A DNA stretch of 64,000 bases from an uncultured Collinsella sp. (GCA_902465265.1 CABQMF010000003.1:28396-92395); one strand, 5' to 3'. Positions 1 to 9,461 are shown, counted from the first letter of the stretch. Notes: generated from the letters alone by a model not told the origin. Translations and numbers: made by a program.

Positions 1-561
1 GACGCCACCACCGTAACGATTACCGCCGAAGATGAGTCGCACGACCTGAAGCTCAAGGACGACAAGCTCGTCCTCGAGGTGGATGGCGACAAGCTTATCT
101 TTACGAAGTCCGACAAGGATCTGTCCGGTACGGTGAAGAAGGATCGCGAGGCGGCCGAGAAGGAAGAGGAGATCGATGAGGCCGTCGAAGACGACGATGT
201 CCAGAGCGTCGAAATCTCCCCCGCCGTCACCGTCGCCGATGACGATCTGTGCACCATCACCATCACCGAGAAGTTCAAGGACGACTGGGGCGACATCGGC
301 TTTGTCGTTAACATCACCAACAAGAGCGACAAGGACCTGACCTTCTACGCTCCCTCCGGCAAGACCAATGTCAACGGCACCATGAAAGACCCCTGGTTCT
401 CGGCTCACCTGATGCCCGGCACCAACGCCACCGAGGAATTCACGTTCTCGAACGGCGAGCTTGACAGCCTTGACGACCTGGTCAACACGACCATCGGCAT
501 CGACGCCTATCTGACCGATTCCTACGAGGACGTCGCCTCCTACAGCGCAACCATCGCGTAA
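1..561 (+). CDS. C-terminal part of an uncharacterised acidic, probably secreted protein (5' end outside window)
   Basis: The reading frame is open from the first base and ends at TAA 559-561, so 186 residues are visible and the true start lies upstream. The visible part has a short acidic, charged linker (about residues 45-65, rich in E and D). It is followed by a domain of about 115 residues with alternating beta-strand-like segments, a pattern seen in Ig-like domains of Gram-positive lipoproteins. The signal peptide or membrane anchor, if any, would be in the missing part. A strong hairpin follows 50 bases after the stop. I do not recognise the family and assign no function. Confidence 0.75.
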   Translation, partial: DATTVTITAEDESHDLKLKDDKLVLEVDGDKLIFTKSDKDLSGTVKKDREAAEKEEEIDEAVEDDDVQSVEISPAVTVADDDLCTITITEKFKDDWGDIGFVVNITNKSDKDLTFYAPSGKTNVNGTMKDPWFSAHLMPGTNATEEFTFSNGELDSLDDLVNTTIGIDAYLTDSYEDVASYSATIA

Positions 562-610
562 CGGCACGTAACATCAGCCGCGGATTGGCGGACACATCCG
601 CGCACACCAG

Positions 611-643
611 ACGGGGCCGCAGGAGTTGATCCTGCGGCCCCGT
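611..643. terminator. Bidirectional hairpin terminator between convergent genes
   Basis: A perfect 14-bp stem (ACGGGGCCGCAGGA and its complement) with loop GTTGA lies between the stop at 561 and the convergent response regulator ending at 671. The plus side is followed by a short T-rich stretch (GTCGTTTAT). The placement suggests it serves both strands. Confidence 0.7.
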
Positions 644-670
644 CGTTTATATGCCGATGCGCGACGAGCT

Positions 671-1291
671 TTAGCGCTCCATATTGGGGACGATGCTGCC
701 CTCGGTCACCGCATGCACGGCCAGGCGCATGATGTTGTCGTAGCCGGTCTTGCTCAGGATCTCCGAGATGCGACGCTTGATGGTGCCCTCGCTCATAAAC
801 AGCTCGGCCGCAATCTCGCGACGGCTTTTGCCCTCGCAGGCAAGGCGCAAAATCGACAGCTCGACATCGTCGAGAGCTGCCGTGCCCGAAAAAATGCTCT
901 CAGGCGGCTTGGGAAACGTGCAATAGCCCGCCAGCGTGGAGCGCATCACGGCGAACAGCTCGTCGATACCGACGTTCTTGTACACAAAGCTATCGACGCC
1001 CGCCTCGCGGGCCTGATCGACAAAGGTGATCTCGGGCATGCCGGTCATGATAATGATGCGACACTCGGGCAGCTGCTCCTTGATGCGCGCCGCCGCCACG
1101 ATGCCGTTGGAATCATGCTCGGTGCATACGTCCATCAGTATCATGTCCGGACGCTCCTTGAGCGCGACACCCAAGGCCTCGGAGGCATCGGCGATGGCGG
1201 AAACAACGGTCATATCGGGCTGATCGCCAACGGAGCGCGCCAGGCTCTCGCGCAGAATGGCCTGGTCTTCGACTATAAGGACGCGAATCAT
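671..1291 (-). CDS. NarL/LuxR-family response regulator
   Basis: This 206-residue protein has a receiver domain (residues 1-120; acidic pocket VEDQ near residue 8, phospho-acceptor Asp54 in LMDV) and a C-terminal LuxR-type helix-turn-helix (about 140-200, with LRLACEGKSRREIAAEL and MSEGTIKRRISEIL). It should bind DNA once phosphorylated by the kinase encoded just upstream. Its ATG overlaps that kinase gene's stop by four bases (ATGA), which indicates translational coupling. It is the last gene of a three-gene minus-strand operon. The target genes are not visible from the sequence. Confidence 0.93.
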   Translation of the reverse strand: MIRVLIVEDQAILRESLARSVGDQPDMTVVSAIADASEALGVALKERPDMILMDVCTEHDSNGIVAAARIKEQLPECRIIIMTGMPEITFVDQAREAGVDSFVYKNVGIDELFAVMRSTLAGYCTFPKPPESIFSGTAALDDVELSILRLACEGKSRREIAAELFMSEGTIKRRISEILSKTGYDNIMRLAVHAVTEGSIVPNMER

Positions 1292-2787
1292 GAGCTTCTC
1301 CTCCGAACAGCAGCGTTGGGCGTAAGCGGAATGGATACCGTAAGCGTAAAGGGTGGGGCGGCGTGGACCTCTAGGCTGCCACCCAGATCTTGCGCGACAT
1401 GCCTCATACCTGGGATACCCGTTCCCTCGCGATACGATACGGGGGCCGGCGCGCCGTCATTAGAGATGGTCATGCGCGCGATGTCGCATCCGTTCGACTC
1501 CTCCTGCCACAGGTGCACATGGACCTGGTGGGCCTGCGCGTGCTTGGTGGCGTTGGTCGAGGCCTCGCGGATAATCTGCAAAAAGGCCGCCGCGACACGC
1601 GCGTCCTCAGGCAGCGCACCCTCAACATCGATCTGCACACTCACCAGGCCAAAAGCATGGACGATATCACCCAGCTGCTCTGCAGGCTCGCTGGCACCGC
1701 CACTGCGCAAATCAGCGGCGATTGAGCGCAGCAACGGGTCAATCTGCTCGAGCGACTCATCGTCCAGACGCCCCTCCTCCAAATAGCGATGGAGGATGGA
1801 CAGGCGCTGACCGATCACGTCGTGCACGCGGGCGCGCATACGCAGGTAGGCAGCATTGTTGGCGACCTTTTTAACTTCTTCGACCTGGGCTTGGAGCTCT
1901 TGGCCCGCAAGCTCAAGCAGGTGGTTGGCTTGCGCCAAGCGGTCATGAGCATGCGCGTACTCTGTCACATCAAGACCGATAATGCGCTCGAACGAACGGC
2001 CCGAAACCATAACACGATCGCACACAAATAGGCGAATCTCGGCGGGAGAGACTTCGACCACCGCACGCGCCTCACCAAAGCGGTCCAGATTAATCCGCAT
2101 ACGGTTCCTGCTGCTTTCGGGCATTTGCATGCTAAGTTTGCGCAGGTCGTTCCATGTGCTGCTCATGTCGCGCAGATCGGTTGGCATATGAAGTTCCACC
2201 AGGTTTTTACGCATGCAGCGGTTCATGAGCAGCGGACGGCCCCTCGGGTCTAGATACAGAATGCCCACGGGAATCACGTTGATGGTCTCGATCGTCGAGA
2301 ACGTGGTGATATCCTCCTGGCGGTTACGGACGTCCATCAAGAGCGCCGCGATGGAACGGAACAGGAAGAACGCTCCCTCTGCGATAAGGACAACGGTCCA
2401 CGCCGAGCCCATGGCAAAAACCACCGGCGGTGTAACGGCGACAACAAGCAGCAGCTCGACCAGCATGACGGGGCGACGATAGTGCACCATAAGCACCACG
2501 CCATAGGCAAAGATCGCGGCATTGAGCCACAACGCTCCGCCCATTGCCCTGGCGCAAACGTCAAGCGGCGCCACCAGATACGAGCCAGACGACGCGAATA
2601 AGATGAGCGCCGAAATCATCAGGTGAAGCACAAGGCTCGCCTCGTAGGCGCAAATCACCTTACGGTTATAGGACGAGCGACGCGACGCGATAAGCGGAAC
2701 GTGAATGGTCTGCAAGCACGCCGCCAGGGCAAAGGCCACGTCGAGCGCGACAATCTGGGGAAGAATGAGCGAAATCTGCATCGTCAC
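1288..2787 (-). CDS. Membrane sensor histidine kinase (NarX/DesK-type HisKA_3)
   Basis: The 499-residue protein has about five or six hydrophobic segments in residues 5-150, a PAS-like cytoplasmic segment (about 165-275), and a coiled linker. The dimerisation helix carries the phospho-acceptor His322 in RVHDVIGQRLS, typical of HisKA_3 kinases that pair with NarL-type regulators. The ATPase domain is intact, with an N-box (IREASTNATKHAQ) and a G-box (GTGIPGMRHVAQDLGG). It overlaps the upstream sensor gene and the downstream regulator gene by four bases each. It is probably the catalytic member of a complex in which the upstream protein is a second sensor. The ligand is unknown. Confidence 0.92.
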   Translation of the reverse strand: MTMQISLILPQIVALDVAFALAACLQTIHVPLIASRRSSYNRKVICAYEASLVLHLMISALILFASSGSYLVAPLDVCARAMGGALWLNAAIFAYGVVLMVHYRRPVMLVELLLVVAVTPPVVFAMGSAWTVVLIAEGAFFLFRSIAALLMDVRNRQEDITTFSTIETINVIPVGILYLDPRGRPLLMNRCMRKNLVELHMPTDLRDMSSTWNDLRKLSMQMPESSRNRMRINLDRFGEARAVVEVSPAEIRLFVCDRVMVSGRSFERIIGLDVTEYAHAHDRLAQANHLLELAGQELQAQVEEVKKVANNAAYLRMRARVHDVIGQRLSILHRYLEEGRLDDESLEQIDPLLRSIAADLRSGGASEPAEQLGDIVHAFGLVSVQIDVEGALPEDARVAAAFLQIIREASTNATKHAQAHQVHVHLWQEESNGCDIARMTISNDGAPAPVSYREGTGIPGMRHVAQDLGGSLEVHAAPPFTLTVSIPLTPNAAVRRRSS

Positions 2788-4583
2788 TCACCTGCCCGCG
2801 GCATCAAGACGATCATGCGCAGCTGGCCGGGCTCGCCCTCAAAGCGGTATGCCACGTTGCGCCCTTGCAGAGCGCTTTCGAGCTCTTGCGCAGCGGGCGT
2901 CTGCGAAAGATCTTCATCATCGTTGGAAAAAAGCGTGGCACGCAGCTCGACACTGCATCGGTCATGGTCGCCCAAGTGATACATAAGCGCCGGATGGTCG
3001 GTGGTGTAGGCAAAAAACGCAAAGTCGTACACGCAGTCGTACAGGGCGCTTACCGTACTGGCGTGCAACGGGCGCCGTATGGCGATAATCGAGGCGCAAT
3101 CGATATCGATGGTGCGCAGGTCGCTTGCGAGCTCGTTGGCAATGAGCTGAATGCGGTCGCGATCAAAACCGCTCTCCCCGTGCTGCGCCAACGCGAGCGA
3201 CCCCTTGCGCTTGCAATAGGCGACGAGCATCTTGGCGCGCTGCAGCATGCGGTAACGCTCGTGCGAAGACGCTTCGTCGGTCAACGGCGGCAGCGAGCTC
3301 AGTAGGTCGTACATCCCTTCGAGCGCGCGGGCAAGCGCTTGGTCCACGTCTTGGACCAGCAAGGTCTCGGCCTCTTGATCTGCCAAATGCGTCTTAAGGT
3401 CGTAGTCGGCGGCGAGCAGCTCGTTTTGACGCTGCAGCTCCATGCGACGATGCGCCAGTTCACGGTTAAGCTCGTTGAGCTCCGACACGTCTTGGGCAAG
3501 CAGGGCCGATCCGCCCAGCAGCGGAAAGGCGCGATACATTACATCGGGATCGGACGCCACGGCAAAGGCATGGGCGCGGCCGTGCTCCTGGGTCCGCAAC
3601 TCCTCGCGCACGCCCTCTGGGATCGGCTTTGACACTGGCGTGGCATAGACTTCCTGCAAGTCGCGCGTTAGAACTTTGAGGTCAAGCGGCAAGGTGCCGA
3701 AAATACCGGCGATGTCGTGATATGACGGAATGACACCGCAATCGAGGCAGATTTCCATCGCTACCACGCACAGGACGCAATAGACGAGCGAAAAGTTGAG
3801 CCTCCATGCCCAGGGCACGCGCAGCGCATATGAGATGGCAAAGAATGCGCCGCCCAGCAGCACGAGCGCCGCCGTACCCGAAAAACGTTGGATGTGGAAA
3901 GACGAGGACCGGCCCACCAGGATAAAAAAGGCCACGAAGTTAAAGGCCGTCCACACTAAGACGGCACCGTAGCCCCAACCGTATGTGTAATCGTTGCTCC
4001 AGGTTCCACTCGATCGATCGAAGTGGAAGACCTGCTGATGAACATCGTTAGTGAGCACAAAGCCAATAAGCAGGACAGCCATGACCCACAAAACGGTGCG
4101 GTACCGACGCCCCATACGATGCTGTTCCAAACCCGCAAGGCGCAGGCCGCAGAGCTGGTAGAGCAGCGGAATGAGCGTCATGGGCACGTAGTACAGGTAC
4201 CACAGCACGGTGGCATAAAACGGCGTGAACGACTTATATTTGAGGATGACCTCGATCATCCACAGGGCGCAAATAGCGGCGATGGCAACAAGGCGGCGGC
4301 GCAAGACGTAGTCCAAGCAACGCGGGTACGCCAACACACCCCAGATCGAAAGTGCAATTGCAGCGACAAGCAGCGGGAGAGAGCTCGAATGGACGAGCGC
4401 ATCCACGACTTCTTCGGACACCTCACTATAGACGGGCGTGGTGTTGGAAAGCTTGAAATCTGAGGCGAACAACGCCGGCAAGACTGCCAAAAGTATAAGG
4501 AACAGCGCAGTGGTGACACCGGCGATAGCGAAGACGCGGCGGCGGTATACACGATGCGTTATGCCAACAAGGAATCGCGGCAT
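2784..4583 (-). CDS. 7TM sensor protein with degenerate histidine-kinase-like C-terminus
   Basis: About eight hydrophobic segments form an N-terminal module resembling the 7TM domain found ahead of some histidine kinases. A PAS-like stretch, a coiled coil (rich in EL, RR and Q) and a C-terminal region follow. The C-terminal region keeps the layout of a kinase core, but where an N-box is expected there is SALYDCVYDFAFFAYTTDHP, without the catalytic Asn, and I see no convincing glycine-rich ATP lid. It may be a sensor or scaffold subunit for the active kinase overlapping it at 2787. The frame is open to an ATG at 4667. I prefer the ATG at 4583, because the 28 extra residues look non-coding and GGCAGG lies about 10 bases upstream of 4583. 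Confidence 0.8.
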   Translation of the reverse strand: MPRFLVGITHRVYRRRVFAIAGVTTALFLILLAVLPALFASDFKLSNTTPVYSEVSEEVVDALVHSSSLPLLVAAIALSIWGVLAYPRCLDYVLRRRLVAIAAICALWMIEVILKYKSFTPFYATVLWYLYYVPMTLIPLLYQLCGLRLAGLEQHRMGRRYRTVLWVMAVLLIGFVLTNDVHQQVFHFDRSSGTWSNDYTYGWGYGAVLVWTAFNFVAFFILVGRSSSFHIQRFSGTAALVLLGGAFFAISYALRVPWAWRLNFSLVYCVLCVVAMEICLDCGVIPSYHDIAGIFGTLPLDLKVLTRDLQEVYATPVSKPIPEGVREELRTQEHGRAHAFAVASDPDVMYRAFPLLGGSALLAQDVSELNELNRELAHRRMELQRQNELLAADYDLKTHLADQEAETLLVQDVDQALARALEGMYDLLSSLPPLTDEASSHERYRMLQRAKMLVAYCKRKGSLALAQHGESGFDRDRIQLIANELASDLRTIDIDCASIIAIRRPLHASTVSALYDCVYDFAFFAYTTDHPALMYHLGDHDRCSVELRATLFSNDDEDLSQTPAAQELESALQGRNVAYRFEGEPGQLRMIVLMPRAGE

Positions 4584-4734
4584 GGCGAAGAGCCTGCCGC
4601 CCTTGGGATCCGCAACCGGCGCGGTCCGGGCGGCCGCGTGGCCGATATGTCGCTCGCGGATACCCATAGTACTTTTAGTGTACCGACAGATGGGTCAAAA
4701 AAGCGGGCCGCATGTCCCAAAATCCGCAGACGGC

Positions 4735-4773
4735 AACGCGCCCGGCGAGCAGTTGATGCTCGCCGGGCGCGTT
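4735..4773. repeat. Strong hairpin in the divergent spacer 4584-4957
   Basis: The arms AACGCGCCCGGCGAGCA and its complement form a perfect 17-bp stem around GTTGA. There is no T-tract on either side, so a simple terminator is unlikely. The rest of this roughly 370-base spacer between divergent regulatory operons holds the LuxR promoter and no supported gene. Confidence 0.6.
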
Positions 4774-4892
4774 CGCATCGGGATGCCCATCAAGGAAGTG
4801 GCGTTGCGCGTGTCCCTTCTGGGCCATGCGGCTCAAAATCGCGGCGTGATGTGGATGACTGGGGTCGAATTAGCAGCATTTCGAGTCTGACT

Positions 4893-4922
4893 TTGATATC
4901 GAGATTGGTTCTTTATTAAAAT
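4893..4922 (+). promoter_or_regulatory. Sigma-70-type promoter of the membrane LuxR gene
   Basis: TTGATA (4893-4898) and TAAAAT (4917-4922) are each one base off consensus and are separated by 18 bases. The -10 lies 35 bases before the ATG at 4958, in a locally AT-rich stretch. Confidence 0.55.
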
Positions 4923-4957
4923 AGAATTCCAGACAATTGAGTGGCCGGGGGTTAACC

Positions 4958-6502
4958 ATGAGGGGCATGGGAGACACAACCGCATATTTGCGTCGGGGCA
5001 TTCGGGAGATTATATGCCTGGCGCTGTTCTTCTTCACGTTTTTGACGTGCGAGTATCTCTTTGATGTGCATATGGCCGAGTTTGTGTCTCCAAACGAGGT
5101 CGTTATTTTTGAGAGCCTTGTCATCGGCGCGAGCGCGATTGGCTTTTTTGTGCGTCCCGTTCTGTACTATCGCCGTCTCCATGCCATCGACGCGACGAGC
5201 GACATCACAGGCGTTTTGCTGGTGGCGGCATTGCTGCTGTTGATTATGGCGGTTCAGGTTCAGGTGGTAATTGCCGGCGGTTTGGTGGCGTGCTGTGCAC
5301 TGGGCTATTGCGGATCGACCGCCCATGCCAATCTTGCGCGGCGTTTTGCGCAGACGCCCTGTTTAGCGCGCGCCGTGGCGGTTTCCTATGCTGCGGGCAT
5401 TTTGGTACAGGTGCTCAACCATATGGCGATGCCTGCGGGCATTCCCCAGCAGTCTGTTCTCATTGCCTGTGCGATTGCGCTGGTGGGGTTGCTTCACGGT
5501 GTCCGCCGCGCTAAATTGCGCGATGAGCCTGCGTCCGAGTTCGAGGTCGAGATTACCGAGCTATCGGTCGATGCGTCGGAGCGTGGCGCCAGGTGGCACG
5601 ATGACCCCGAGGCAAAGACGGCCTTTCAGGGTGCCGTGGTGCGTCTGACGGTGGCGACCGCTTGCCTCACCGGCGTGTTCGCGGCCCTCAATGCCGGCCT
5701 TACGACCTCGCATGCCGCTGGCACTATCGATCTGGGCGACTGGCCGCGTTTGCTGCTGGTTGTGAGCTCCCTTGCCGCCGGCGTCCTGTATGACCTGCGT
5801 GGGCGTTCGTATATGAATATCATCATGACGTGCGCCGCCATGCTGTCCACGCTCTCGTTCTTTGTGCTTATCACCGATGGCAACAGTGGCAACACGCTTG
5901 TCGCCACGATTATCTTTTACCTTGGCACGGGCTTTTTCGTGGTGTTCTTCACCGCGAAGTTCGCCGCGATTTCGATGTATGCCCGCTGGGCGTATCTGTG
6001 GCCGTGCATGGGCCGTGTTATCAACAACGTTTGCTCGATACTCGTGACGGCTCCGGCGGTGGCGATTATCTCGAGTCAAAACGTGCTGGCGGCAGTGAGC
6101 GTCGTGCTCGTGCTGTTTGTCGGCATCGCGATTTCGCTGTTAGGACAGTTTGGACAAGACGGTGAGGGCGAGGCGACGCACGGCGGGCTGGCGCTTGCCA
6201 CCGACGATCTTGGCGTGAGCTGTGAGCCCGGCCAGGCCGACACGGTGCCCCTGGAGGCGCCGGAGCTTTCGTTTGACGATCGGCTCGATGGCTTCGTTGC
6301 CGCCTTTGGGCTCACCAAGCGCGAGCGCGATGTTCTGGAGGCACTGGTAGTTTCGGACGACAGCGTGCAGGACGTGGCGGCGGCACTCTTCCTTTCGCGC
6401 TCCACGCTCTATCGCCACATCGCTTCGATCAACAAAAAGACCGGTGCCGCCTCGCGCGTAGCCCTCATCAACTTCTTCTGGTCCTGGACACCCCAAGACT
6501 AG
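4958..6502 (+). CDS. Membrane-embedded LuxR-family regulator (multi-TM N-terminus plus HTH)
   Basis: This 514-residue protein has roughly 12 hydrophobic helices arranged like a small transporter or MFS fold (about residues 20-410, with a hydrophilic central loop near 190-225). An acidic linker leads to a C-terminal LuxR helix-turn-helix (about 445-510; LTKRERDVLEALV and LSRSTLYRHIASINKKTG). Such fusions are characteristic of Coriobacteriia and probably sense a small molecule in the membrane while binding DNA. I chose ATG 4958, which follows a GGGGG stretch; a TTG seven codons upstream is in frame but poorly placed. The gene is monocistronic and ends in a hairpin. Targets are unknown. Confidence 0.9.
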   Translation: MRGMGDTTAYLRRGIREIICLALFFFTFLTCEYLFDVHMAEFVSPNEVVIFESLVIGASAIGFFVRPVLYYRRLHAIDATSDITGVLLVAALLLLIMAVQVQVVIAGGLVACCALGYCGSTAHANLARRFAQTPCLARAVAVSYAAGILVQVLNHMAMPAGIPQQSVLIACAIALVGLLHGVRRAKLRDEPASEFEVEITELSVDASERGARWHDDPEAKTAFQGAVVRLTVATACLTGVFAALNAGLTTSHAAGTIDLGDWPRLLLVVSSLAAGVLYDLRGRSYMNIIMTCAAMLSTLSFFVLITDGNSGNTLVATIIFYLGTGFFVVFFTAKFAAISMYARWAYLWPCMGRVINNVCSILVTAPAVAIISSQNVLAAVSVVLVLFVGIAISLLGQFGQDGEGEATHGGLALATDDLGVSCEPGQADTVPLEAPELSFDDRLDGFVAAFGLTKRERDVLEALVVSDDSVQDVAAALFLSRSTLYRHIASINKKTGAASRVALINFFWSWTPQD

Positions 6503-6504
6503 CT

Positions 6505-6545
6505 AACCACCACAAAGGGGACAGGCACCTTTGTGGTGGTTTTGC
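6505..6545 (+). terminator. Repeat-derived hairpin terminator (GGGGACAGGCACC family)
   Basis: A 14-bp perfect stem (AACCACCACAAAGG and its complement) encloses GGACAGGCA and starts two bases after the LuxR stop. It is followed by TT and GCCC. The same sequence recurs at 9431 and, in degraded form, at 50522, 50721 and 51851, so a dispersed repeat has probably been co-opted as a terminator. Confidence 0.65.
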
Positions 6546-6577
6546 CCTTGGTCTGTCTACTGCGGCGGCTCACCGTG

Positions 6578-9346
6578 CTACAGCAGCTCGCCATGGCGGG
6601 CAATGTAGCGGCGCTTTGCCAGCTGAGTGAGCGCGATGTAGGCGGTGACGATGCCGATGAGCAGCGCGAAAAAGCTCGCGGGTAGCGTCATGAGGCCGAG
6701 TGCATCGGCGATGGGGCTTGCCGGCAGCCAGGTGACGAGCGCCAGGCCCAGCACGGTGAGAGCGCACAGCGCGGGCGCGGCGTGGTCACGCGGGCTCGGC
6801 AGGCGCGGGGAGCGCAGCATGTGGACCACGAGTGTCTGCGACCACATGGACTCGACAAACCAGCCGCTCTGGAAGAGCGCCGCAAAGGCCGCCATGCCCG
6901 CGGCGTCGCCCGCTGCGGCAAGCTCGGACCAGCTCGCGCCTACGGCGGCGGGGCACACCACAAAGTAGAGCGTGGCGAAGGTCACGATGTCAAACAGCGA
7001 GCTCACGGGGCCCAGCTCGAGCATAAAGCCCTTGATGGACGCGGCGTCCCAGGCACGCGGGCGGGCAGTCCAGGCGTCATCGACGGTGTCCCACGGCAGC
7101 GCGATGCACACGATCTCGTAGACCAGCGACAGCAGTACCAGTTGCAGGGCGCTCATGGGCAAAAACGGCAAGAACAGGCTCGCGACGGTCACGGACAGCA
7201 CATTGCCAAAGTTGGAGCTCACCGTGGTCTTGAGGTACTTGAGCAGGTTGCCGTAAGTGCGGCGGCCTTTGATGATGCCGCGCTCGAGCACGCCCAGGTC
7301 CTTCTGAAGCAAGATGATATCGGCGGATTCCTTGGCAATATCGACGGCCGAATCGACCGAGATACCGCAATCGCTCGCACGCATGGCGGCGGCGTCGTTG
7401 ATGCCGTCGTCCATAAAGCCCACGGTGTGGCCGAGCAGCTCGCGCATGACGCGCACCAGGCGCGCCTTCTGCAGCGGCGAGAGCTTGGCGAAGAGGTGGG
7501 TTTTCTCGGCGCGCTCGGCAAGCTCGGTGTCGTCGAGTGCATCGATCTCGGAGCCCAGCAAGACGTTGCTCGCGTCGATGCCAATCTGCTCGCAGACGGT
7601 GGCGGCGACGCGGTCGTTGTCGCCGGTCAGGACCTTGACCGCCACGCCTTTGGCCTCGAGCGTGGCGACGGCGCCCGCGGCACTTGCTTTGGGCGGATCG
7701 AGGAAGGCCAAAAAGCCCATCAGCACCATGTCGCACTCGTCGGCGATGCCAAACTCGCCCACGCAGCGCGGATCGGTCTTCTGCGCCACGGCAATCACGC
7801 GCAGGCCCTCGGCGTTAAGATTGGCGACCTGCTTGCGAATCTGGGCGAGCTTGTCTTCGGCGAGCGGCCGGGCGATACCGTTGACCTCGACAAAAGAGCA
7901 GATCTCGAGCATTTCCTCGGCAGCTCCCTTGGTAACCATCTGGGTTTTGCCTTGGGCGTCGGAGACAACTACGCTCAGGCGACGGCGCGAGAAATCGAAG
8001 GGAACCTCGTCGACCTTGGTGTAGCGGTCGCGCAGGCTCTGGCCCAGCATGGAATCGGGTGCGACGGTCGAGGGTGTCACATCGGCACGGTCGATTACGG
8101 CCAGGTCGATAAGATTTTTGAGGCCGGTCTGGAAGAAGCTGTTCAAAAACGCATGGCGCAGCACGCGTGCGTCCTCGTTGCCGTCGGTGTTGAGGTAGCG
8201 CTCGAGTACGATGCGGTCTTCGGTGAGGGTGCCGGTCTTGTCGCAGCACAGGACGTCCATGGCGCCCAGGTTTTGAATCGCCGGCAGCTCCTTGACGATA
8301 ACCTGGCGACGGGCGAGGTCCTTGGCGCCCTGCGACAGACTCGTGGTCACGATGACGGGAAGCATCTGCGGCGTGATGCCCACGGCCACGCTCGTGGCGA
8401 ACAGCAGCGCGTCGATGACGTTGCCCTTGGTCGCGGCATTGATGGCAAAGACGGCCGGCGCCATAACGAGCATGAGGCGTACGAGCAACATGGAGACGCT
8501 GGAGACGCCGCGGTCAAACGCGCTCTTCTCGCCACGCCCGTTGAGCATCTTGGCGATGCCGCCCAGGTAGGTGTCCGAGCCGGTGCCAACGACAAGCGCC
8601 ATGGCGGTGCCGTTTTGCACGGAGGTGCCGGTAAAGACGATGTTCTTGCAGGCAGAGAGCGGCAGTGCGGAGCCGTCGGCACCCTCGACGATAGTGACGG
8701 CGGTGGTCTTCTCGACGGCCTCGCTCTCGCCGGTGAGCGCGGACTCGATCACAAACAGATCGCGCGCGGTGATGATACGGGCATCTGCCGGAACCATATC
8801 GCCGGCAGAGAGGCGGATCACATCGCCGGGGACGAGCTCGTCGAAGGGGATCTCGATGCGCTCGCCGTCGCGCAGGGCGGTGCAAGTGTTGGAGACCAGG
8901 TCCTTGAGGGCCTCTGCCGCATTGCCGCTGCGGGCTTCCTGGATAAACTTCATGCCGCCCGATACCAGCAGCATGATGCCGATGACGATGACCGTGGAGG
9001 GGTCGCGCTGCGGCTCGGGCACGGCGAGCACGTCGATGTAGAGCGAGACCAGCGCAAGCGCGGCGAGGATGCCGGCGAAGGGATCGATGAAGGCGTCGGC
9101 GATGCGGCGGGCGAGCGTCTTGGTCGGTGCCTCGATGGTGTTGGGGCCGGAGGCGTACAGGCGCTCGGTTGCCTGCTCGGCGGTGAGGCCGTTTGCCGTG
9201 GCGTCGAGCAGTACGAGGGCGTCCTCGGCGCTATGGGTGGCGGCGAATATGGTGTTCTTGGACAGGCCGGTGTGAGCGGCAGGGCGCGCCGTGCGGCGGC
9301 GCTTGGAGATGGCTTCGAGAACCGTGGCGGTTTTGAGCATCAGCAT
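6578..9346 (-). CDS. mgtA: Magnesium-transporting P-type ATPase
   Basis: The protein has 922 residues, normal for the P-type 3B MgtA/MgtB family, which imports Mg2+ using ATP. It shows the N-terminal cation ATPase domain, the first TM pair, the TGES actuator motif (ALTGESEAVEKT), the phosphorylation motif CCDKTGTLTED, the nucleotide-binding region, the hinge VLTGDNDRVA and FMDDGINDAAA, and six C-terminal TM segments. The ATG at 9346 follows AAGGAGG at ideal spacing. A 23-codon ORF with a strong ribosome-binding site lies about 140 bases upstream, suggesting leader-based regulation as known for mgtA in enterobacteria. I could not recognise an M-box magnesium riboswitch. Confidence 0.95.
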   Translation of the reverse strand: MLMLKTATVLEAISKRRRTARPAAHTGLSKNTIFAATHSAEDALVLLDATANGLTAEQATERLYASGPNTIEAPTKTLARRIADAFIDPFAGILAALALVSLYIDVLAVPEPQRDPSTVIVIGIMLLVSGGMKFIQEARSGNAAEALKDLVSNTCTALRDGERIEIPFDELVPGDVIRLSAGDMVPADARIITARDLFVIESALTGESEAVEKTTAVTIVEGADGSALPLSACKNIVFTGTSVQNGTAMALVVGTGSDTYLGGIAKMLNGRGEKSAFDRGVSSVSMLLVRLMLVMAPAVFAINAATKGNVIDALLFATSVAVGITPQMLPVIVTTSLSQGAKDLARRQVIVKELPAIQNLGAMDVLCCDKTGTLTEDRIVLERYLNTDGNEDARVLRHAFLNSFFQTGLKNLIDLAVIDRADVTPSTVAPDSMLGQSLRDRYTKVDEVPFDFSRRRLSVVVSDAQGKTQMVTKGAAEEMLEICSFVEVNGIARPLAEDKLAQIRKQVANLNAEGLRVIAVAQKTDPRCVGEFGIADECDMVLMGFLAFLDPPKASAAGAVATLEAKGVAVKVLTGDNDRVAATVCEQIGIDASNVLLGSEIDALDDTELAERAEKTHLFAKLSPLQKARLVRVMRELLGHTVGFMDDGINDAAAMRASDCGISVDSAVDIAKESADIILLQKDLGVLERGIIKGRRTYGNLLKYLKTTVSSNFGNVLSVTVASLFLPFLPMSALQLVLLSLVYEIVCIALPWDTVDDAWTARPRAWDAASIKGFMLELGPVSSLFDIVTFATLYFVVCPAAVGASWSELAAAGDAAGMAAFAALFQSGWFVESMWSQTLVVHMLRSPRLPSPRDHAAPALCALTVLGLALVTWLPASPIADALGLMTLPASFFALLIGIVTAYIALTQLAKRRYIARHGELL

Positions 9347-9430
9347 AGGGTCCTCCTTGTTGAAGGGAGTTAGCGTACGTGTCGTATTTGCTTCAAAAAA
9401 CCTAGATGTCGCTCACGTCAAGCTCACGAA

Positions 9431-9461
9431 CCGCCACAAAGGGGACAGGCACCTTTGTGGG
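9431..9461. repeat. GGGGACAGGCACC palindrome copy in the mgtA leader
   Basis: CCGCCACAAAGG, GGACAGGCA and CCTTTGTGG repeat the hairpin seen after the LuxR gene at 6505. The last bases of the right arm are degraded here. It sits between the candidate leader ORF and mgtA on the minus-strand transcript, so it could influence read-through. Confidence 0.7.

Noticed and set aside
6782..9373. A long plus-strand open frame (863 codons) opposite mgtA
   Set aside because: It mirrors the highly GC-rich mgtA codons, is Gly/Ala/His/Asp-rich without domains, and has no start signal. mgtA is complete on the other strand.
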